Origin: Candidatus Endomicrobiellum glyptotermitis
Lineage (GTDB): Bacteria > Elusimicrobiota > Endomicrobiia > Endomicrobiales > Endomicrobiaceae
Direction: 5' to 3'
NCBI GenBank assembly: GCA_031267715.1
Contig: JAIRYQ010000002.1
Span: forward strand, 434,001-498,000
Length of the DNA: 64,000 nt
In this document: positions 59,618 to 64,000 of the stretch, piece after piece
Layout of the letters: each line of letters begins with the position of its first letter
How positions within the stretch are numbered: position 1 is the first letter of the stretch
Position numbers and translations under genes: made by a program
Notes under the pieces: generated by a model
What the model was told of the DNA's origin: nothing
Database searches by the model: none
What the model saw: the letters and a program-made list of their open reading frames with translations, nothing else

Positions 59618-60526
59618 ATGCTTACAAATAATATAGTGAAAGATATAAAAAAAATTAACTACACCGACGTTCTAGGATGGTCTATTTCAAGGTATGAAAA
59701 ATTTTCAAACTGCAAAAGGCGATATTTCTACGATTATTACGCAAAGTTTGACAAAGAATTGCCCCCTGAGAAAATACAGTTCTTAAAAAGTTTAACTTCA
59801 AAACCATTAGAGACTGGGAACATTGTACATGATGTTATAAGGGATATACTTAAAAGATATCAAAAAACCACAAAACCTCTGAACAAAGATAGGTTTTTAA
59901 AATATTTCTTTAAACTAACAGAAGAACACTGCTGCTCAAAGATTTTTTTTGAACATTACTATGATGGCGAGATTATACTACCGTCTAAAATCTATATAAA
60001 AGTTAAAAACATATTGGAAAATTTTATTAATAGCTCGAGATTTGCGTGGATTGAAAAAAATGCCGTGCCACAAAACCCTAAATGGATTATAGAACCTGAA
60101 GGTTTTGGAGAATTCAAAATAAAAAACTATAAGGCATTTTGTAAGGTGGATTTTTTATTTCCCATTCTCGATAAAATATATATTATGGACTGGAAAACTG
60201 GGAAACCGGATAAAAAAAAGCACTTAAAACAACTTACCGGATACGCACTTTGGGCAAGTTATCATTTCAATAAAAAAGCCGACAACATCGTACCTATTAT
60301 AGTATATCTTTACCCTCAATATAAAGAAAACAATATTAAAATTGATGATCTTTCAATTTTAGAATTTGAAAATATAGTAGTAAACGAAACAAAAAACATG
60401 TACGAATATCTCATTGATATAGAAAAAAACATTCCCAAAGATAAAAAAGAATTCCCTTTTACAAAAAATATAGTTTTGTGCAAATATTGCAACTATAAAG
60501 AAATATGCCCTGGTATCAGATTTTAA
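59618..60526 (+). CDS. RecB-like PD-(D/E)xK nuclease with 4Fe-4S cysteines
   Basis: A stand-alone nuclease of the Cas4/AddB-type RecB family (302 residues). The catalytic residues are recognisable: H71 in GNIVHDVI, D178 in CKVDFLF, D191-x-K193 in MDWKTGK, and Q205 in KQLTGYALWA. Four cysteines placed at C32, C288, C291 and C297 (CKYCNYKEIC) match the iron-sulfur staple found in this group. No helicase domain is present and no cas genes are nearby, so a role in DNA end processing or repair is more likely than CRISPR. The AGG ribosome site is only 0-2 bases before the ATG, so the start is uncertain. Confidence 0.85.
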   Translation: MLTNNIVKDIKKINYTDVLGWSISRYEKFSNCKRRYFYDYYAKFDKELPPEKIQFLKSLTSKPLETGNIVHDVIRDILKRYQKTTKPLNKDRFLKYFFKLTEEHCCSKIFFEHYYDGEIILPSKIYIKVKNILENFINSSRFAWIEKNAVPQNPKWIIEPEGFGEFKIKNYKAFCKVDFLFPILDKIYIMDWKTGKPDKKKHLKQLTGYALWASYHFNKKADNIVPIIVYLYPQYKENNIKIDDLSILEFENIVVNETKNMYEYLIDIEKNIPKDKKEFPFTKNIVLCKYCNYKEICPGIRF

Positions 60527-61412
60527 ATAACACTTAAAATCACAAATTAATTTTAAATGCAAGATTAAAACATTACAGTTTTTATAATTTGTAAAACTTG
60601 CTGCTCTTAAAAAGAAAAAAGGTCTGCTTGTTTATTTCGTAGGATTTTCGATAAGCAAGAAATTTTGAATTAGCAATTCAATTCGTGACGATTTGTTGAC
60701 AAAAAATACTAGATTTAGCATATCATTAGAAGAGCAACCAAGTTCTCTCACGCGCCTATTTTTGTGGAACTGCTTTTTAAGGATAGGGGTCTTGTAGAAC
60801 AACTATAATAATCGTGGAAATTAGCTATATCAAATAGAGGCGAGTTATGAAAGGGTTTAAAAAATTTACACCTCTGAATCTTTGTGTTTTGTTGATTCTT
60901 TTTCATTCTCTAATATTTTTGGTAGCGTAAAAATTAGAAAGTTGATTTCATAAATTACTCAATATGACCTCGTATAAGCAATCTTACCAATAAAAACAAA
61001 CTAAAAGATTAATTAATGCTTTTTGGTATTATTTTTTATGCTTACACACTCTCTCTCCCCATCTCGATATGATTTTAACAGAAACAGCCGCTTATGCAAC
61101 AAAAAACAACTTTCTTCACCCACATATACATCGCCCCCCCCCCGCTCTTTACTAAGTTTTTAATATTTTAAACATTTTAAGGATTTTGCACAGTACTTAG
61201 TTATCAATTAATGGTGTATATTTTAGTCCGGTACTATATATTCAAGTCCTCATATTCTTTTAAAACACCTTTTTATTATGTTAGCAAGAATATTAGATTT
61301 TAATTTTAACCTCAAACGAACTTTTCGATTGCAATTAATTGAGCTATACTTAAAATTAAAAGTTTGAAAGAGAGGTTAATTTTTATGTAGAATTTTATTG
61401 TAGAGGTTAATT
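60527..61412. other. Decayed stretch between the RecB-like gene and rmuC
   Basis: About 890 bases with one notable short plus-strand frame (60847-60930) and a C10 homopolymer at 61134-61143. Otherwise stops in all frames. The end, near 61360-61412, has a GAGAGGTTAATT sequence repeated close to the rmuC start. Confidence 0.45.
60847..60930 (+). pseudogene. 27-residue hydrophobic N-terminal fragment
   Basis: An ATG preceded by TAGAGGCGAGTT opens a 27-codon frame (MKGFKKFTPLNLCVLLILFH, then SLIFLVA) that is a textbook signal peptide or membrane anchor followed directly by a stop. It looks like the start of a membrane or secreted protein gene that has otherwise decayed. A functional micro-protein is possible. 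Confidence 0.3.
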
Positions 61413-62588
61413 ATGAGTATAACAATTTCAATTTTATTTTTCCTGCTCGGAATAGCGCTAGGAATTTGCTTATCTGTGTATAAATATATGTCTGTTGCAA
61501 AAGACAATGCAGCTAAAGAGCAGGAAATTAAAAATTTGACTGAACAAATTGAAAAGCAATCAAAACTTAACGAAAATCTAAAAATGGAATTTGAAAATAT
61601 CGCCTCGAAAGTATTAGAAGAAAAAAATACACAAATTACAAATTTAAATAAAATCTCCTTGGAAAGCGTTATGAGCCCTTTTAAAGTAAAAATAGACGAT
61701 TTTAGAAATAAGATTGAAAATCTTCAAATTTACGAAGCTGAGAAAATGTCAGAATTGCAAAAAGAGTTAGAAAAATTGACAAATCTTAATAAAAAGATAA
61801 GCGAAGAAGCAACAAATCTTACAGAGGCTTTAAAAGGCGAAAATAAAATTCAGGGAATGTGGGGGGAGTTAAATATTGAAAGGATTTTTGAATATGTGGG
61901 GATGACTGAAGGTGTAAATTATATATCTCAGAAACAATTTAAAACTGATGACGAAAAAAAAATTCCAGATTATGTAGTAAATTTACCAGACAAAAAACAT
62001 ATCATAATAGACGCTAAAACTTCACTTGTAGCCTATGAGAAATACTATAGCTCACAAGATGAATCCGATAAAAAAAATTACTTAAAACAACATTCCGCAA
62101 GTATAAAAAGACATATTGATGACCTTGTTTCAAAAGACTACGCAAATCTGCCAAAACTAAATCAACCTGAATATGTTTTGATGTTTGTCTCCATAGAAGG
62201 GGCAGTTTCCCTCGCAATAAAAGATAATCCTGATATTATTGCTTACGCTTTTAAAAAAAATATAGTAATTACAACTCCATCGACGCTTTTAGCTACTTTA
62301 AAAACTGTTGAACATATATGGCGTCAAGAATATCAGAAAAAAAATGTACTCGAGATTGCAAAACAAGGGGGCAGTCTCTACGATAAATTCGTTACGTTTA
62401 CCCAAATTTTAATAGAGACTGACAAAAAAATATCAGAGGCAAGAAGTAAAACGCAAGAAGCTATAAAAAGACTTCACTCATCTGATAAAAAAGGTGACAG
62501 TCTGATAGAAAGGGTACAAAAATTAAAAGAACTTGGAGCTTCAATAAAAAAAGAAATGCCAGAAGAAATTTTAAGACCTACAGAATAA
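61413..62588 (+). CDS. rmuC: DNA recombination protein RmuC
   Basis: RmuC proteins limit DNA inversions and have a predicted nuclease fold. The 391-residue protein shows the family layout: an N-terminal membrane anchor (residues 3-25), a long coiled coil (about 30-145), then the RmuC domain with GENKIQGMWGELNIERIFEY, the DYVVNLPDKKHIIIDAKTSL motif with the PD-(D/E)xK-like acid and lysine, and VLMFVSIEGAVSLAI. AGAGGTT precedes the ATG. The RNase H gene follows 25 bases downstream, suggesting co-transcription. Confidence 0.93.
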   Translation: MSITISILFFLLGIALGICLSVYKYMSVAKDNAAKEQEIKNLTEQIEKQSKLNENLKMEFENIASKVLEEKNTQITNLNKISLESVMSPFKVKIDDFRNKIENLQIYEAEKMSELQKELEKLTNLNKKISEEATNLTEALKGENKIQGMWGELNIERIFEYVGMTEGVNYISQKQFKTDDEKKIPDYVVNLPDKKHIIIDAKTSLVAYEKYYSSQDESDKKNYLKQHSASIKRHIDDLVSKDYANLPKLNQPEYVLMFVSIEGAVSLAIKDNPDIIAYAFKKNIVITTPSTLLATLKTVEHIWRQEYQKKNVLEIAKQGGSLYDKFVTFTQILIETDKKISEARSKTQEAIKRLHSSDKKGDSLIERVQKLKELGASIKKEMPEEILRPTE

Positions 62589-62613
62589 ATAAAACAATTT
62601 AGAGGAAGATAAA

Positions 62614-63330
62614 ATGTTGTATAAAAGCGAACTTCAAAATAAAGCTTTAGAATTACAGAATATGCTTAGAAAACAAAATGTAAGTTTTTTTTTTGATAGT
62701 AATTCTTTTAAGGATTATTCCGTCAAGATTACAATTTTTACAAACAATAAGTCTTGTGGAAACATCTTGATTTACTATAAGCCTACAAGAAATACCTACT
62801 CTATAAAAAAACAACTATATAACTCTGAAATTGATACAACTATAGACTTAGCATGGGATAAAATAAATTACTTTGGAACCTATTCAGCAGAAAGTAATGT
62901 TTATGAGGCTTTTGTAGACGGCTCATATATTGCAGGCATTACAGGTTACGGCACAATTATTTATTTGGGAAATGAAATAAAAGCTGAAATTTCAGGCACT
63001 ATATCAAATACACAGTTTAGGCAATTTGGAGGAGAGTTAAGATCTGTCATTGAAGCAGTAAAATGGTGTCAGAACAACAACGTAAAAAAAGTAAGAATTA
63101 ATTATGATTATCAAGGTATAGAAAAATTTGTATCCGGCAAGTGGAAAGCGAAAAATATTCTTTCAAAAGAATATGTGGATTTCATATTAAAAACAAAAAT
63201 AGAAATTGAGTGGAGACATATAAAAAGTCACACCGGTAATCCTAAGAACGACAAAGCTGATTTCTTGGCACAAAAAGCTGCAATGAGAAACACACAATTA
63301 ACCAATAATCTTCATCGCTGTAAAAATTGA
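62614..63330 (+). CDS. RNase H1-type protein with extra N-terminal domain
   Basis: The C-terminal half (about residues 96-228) is a type 1 RNase H domain, which cuts RNA in RNA-DNA hybrids. All catalytic acids are in place: D102 in FVDGSY, E141 in GGELRS, D165 in INYDYQG, and D213 in NPKNDKAD, with H206 in the handle region. The first 95 residues form a mixed alpha/beta region (YKSELQNKALELQNMLRKQN, then basic strands) that I do not recognise and that is not the usual viroplasmin-type hybrid-binding domain. AGAGGAAG precedes the ATG at 62614. Likely co-transcribed with rmuC. Confidence 0.88.
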   Translation: MLYKSELQNKALELQNMLRKQNVSFFFDSNSFKDYSVKITIFTNNKSCGNILIYYKPTRNTYSIKKQLYNSEIDTTIDLAWDKINYFGTYSAESNVYEAFVDGSYIAGITGYGTIIYLGNEIKAEISGTISNTQFRQFGGELRSVIEAVKWCQNNNVKKVRINYDYQGIEKFVSGKWKAKNILSKEYVDFILKTKIEIEWRHIKSHTGNPKNDKADFLAQKAAMRNTQLTNNLHRCKN

Positions 63331-63920
63331 CTTAAAATGTCAAATTTATATACAATGCACGGGGATGTTGGTTGCAGATTTATATTAAGTTTTTCCTAAT
63401 GCACATTCTATTTATTAAAAAGAGAATAATCTTTGCTGTTTTTCTGATTCTATAACTCTTGTAAGCTTACAGATTTTTAGATTCTTATACTACTACAATA
63501 AACAAGTAAAAGCATTGAAAATCAGTTAGAGGTTTTATGTGCTGTTTGTCTGTTATTCCTAAAAAAGAAAATATTTTGGATGTAAAGAGATATTCTATAA
63601 CATAGTTTGTGACAGGTAACGTAATCTGGACATAACATGTTCATCCAAAGTGTTCATTTAGTCTCTTATTCCATACGCTAAGAACATTTAAAAGTTATGT
63701 GAAACTTAATAATCAAAATTCCATTTTAAAAGAGAAACTTATTGTTTTACAAACGCTTATAAGTTTTATGCCTAAGTTGGTTGTGTAAGTACTAAGAATT
63801 TTGACAGGAAGCAGAGAAATAATTGAATTGTAAATAGATTTACTGTTCATGTCGTTTACATAATCTTGAGTATATGAGAGTATATTAAAAGCAGTAACTA
63901 AAATAAAAGGAGCATATACA
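63331..63920. other. Intergenic stretch upstream of pyruvate kinase
   Basis: About 590 bases with no convincing gene. Very short frames occur but none is protein-like. It should contain the pyk promoter. AAAAGGAGC lies just before the pyk start. I looked for SRP RNA, RNase P RNA and tmRNA motifs and saw none. Confidence 0.4.
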
Positions 63921-64000
63921 GTGAGTAAGACAGGAATTATTTGTACAATGGGTCCTTCAACACGTTCCCTTAAAACTTTAAAAAAAATGTCAGATAGCGG
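63921..64000 (+). CDS. pyk: Pyruvate kinase, N-terminal fragment cut by window edge
   Basis: From GTG at 63921-63923, with AAAAGGAG about 9 bases upstream, the frame reads KTGIICTMGPSTRSLKTLKK before the window ends. The K-T-x-I-x-C-T-x-G-P-S/A motif is the N-terminal signature of pyruvate kinase, which makes pyruvate and ATP from phosphoenolpyruvate. Only 26 codons are visible, so function rests on this motif. It fits with fba and the por genes in a glycolytic, fermentative metabolism. Confidence 0.8.
   Translation, partial: MSKTGIICTMGPSTRSLKTLKKMSDS

Noticed and set aside
63331-63920. Small stable RNA such as SRP RNA, 6S or RNase P RNA
   Set aside because: None of the conserved core motifs is present; one GGAAGCAG-like word near 63810 lacks the rest of the SRP fold.

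Overview
The window is AT-rich bacterial chromosome with ordinary housekeeping genes separated by long, gene-poor, visibly eroded stretches. The gene set fits a reduced, anaerobic, Gram-negative-type endosymbiont: a four-subunit pyruvate-type ferredoxin oxidoreductase, rubrerythrin, ferrous-iron uptake, no respiratory chain genes, full branched-chain and part of the shikimate pathway retained, an outer-membrane-like barrel protein, and many decayed gene fragments. My best guess, an inference from gene content and style and not a database match, is an Elusimicrobiota termite-gut flagellate symbiont of the Candidatus Endomicrobium type.

Layout. 1-1.6 kb is eroded sequence. From 1.6 to 13.5 kb, almost all on the minus strand, lie mfd, lipA, purH, recX, a DUF362 ferredoxin-like protein, ligA, nusB and rlmN. 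From 13.5 to 20.3 kb come a long decayed stretch, a SpoU-type RNA methylase on the plus strand, a frameshifted KdsC-like phosphatase remnant, rubrerythrin, a cysteine-rich mini-protein, iscU and an unusual IscS homologue. From 20.3 to 31.2 kb is a run of minus-strand genes: a small membrane protein, fba, accA, a barrel protein, aroK, aroC, porBADG, recR and dnaX. A tRNA-Ala, decayed sequence and the feoA-feoB/DtxR-type regulator cluster follow (31.3-35.7 kb). Then come cca (+), queD, murI, an N-acetylmuramoyl-alanine amidase, rpe, a PASTA protein and ilvC-ilvH-ilvB-ilvD (36.8-48.1 kb). tRNA-Asn, guaB and an AEC permease are on the plus strand (48.4-51.1 kb). rpsI-rplM, rlmB and cysS-ispF-ispD-aroE are on the minus strand (51.5-57.8 kb). 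From 58 kb the direction flips to plus: cardiolipin synthase, a RecB-like nuclease, rmuC, an RNase H protein, and the start of pyruvate kinase at the right edge.

How it fits together. Glycolysis (fba, pyk) feeds pyruvate:ferredoxin oxidoreductase, and accA channels acetyl-CoA to fatty acids. ilvBHCD and aroECK make amino acids that could be supplied to a host. murI, the amidase, the PASTA protein and cls show that a cell envelope is still maintained. ispD/ispF belong to the MEP isoprenoid route. Several repair genes (mfd, ligA, recR, recX, rmuC, RecB-like nuclease) persist despite genome erosion.

The most interesting item is the IscS/NifS homologue at 18546-19784. It sits directly upstream of an intact IscU gene and keeps the catalytic-loop cysteine, but it has threonine where the pyridoxal-phosphate lysine should be, and neighbouring cofactor-contact residues are also changed. 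It therefore looks like a PLP-free IscS partner, comparable in principle to the lysine-less Archaeoglobus IscS, followed in the same cluster by an 11-cysteine, 78-residue protein of unknown function.
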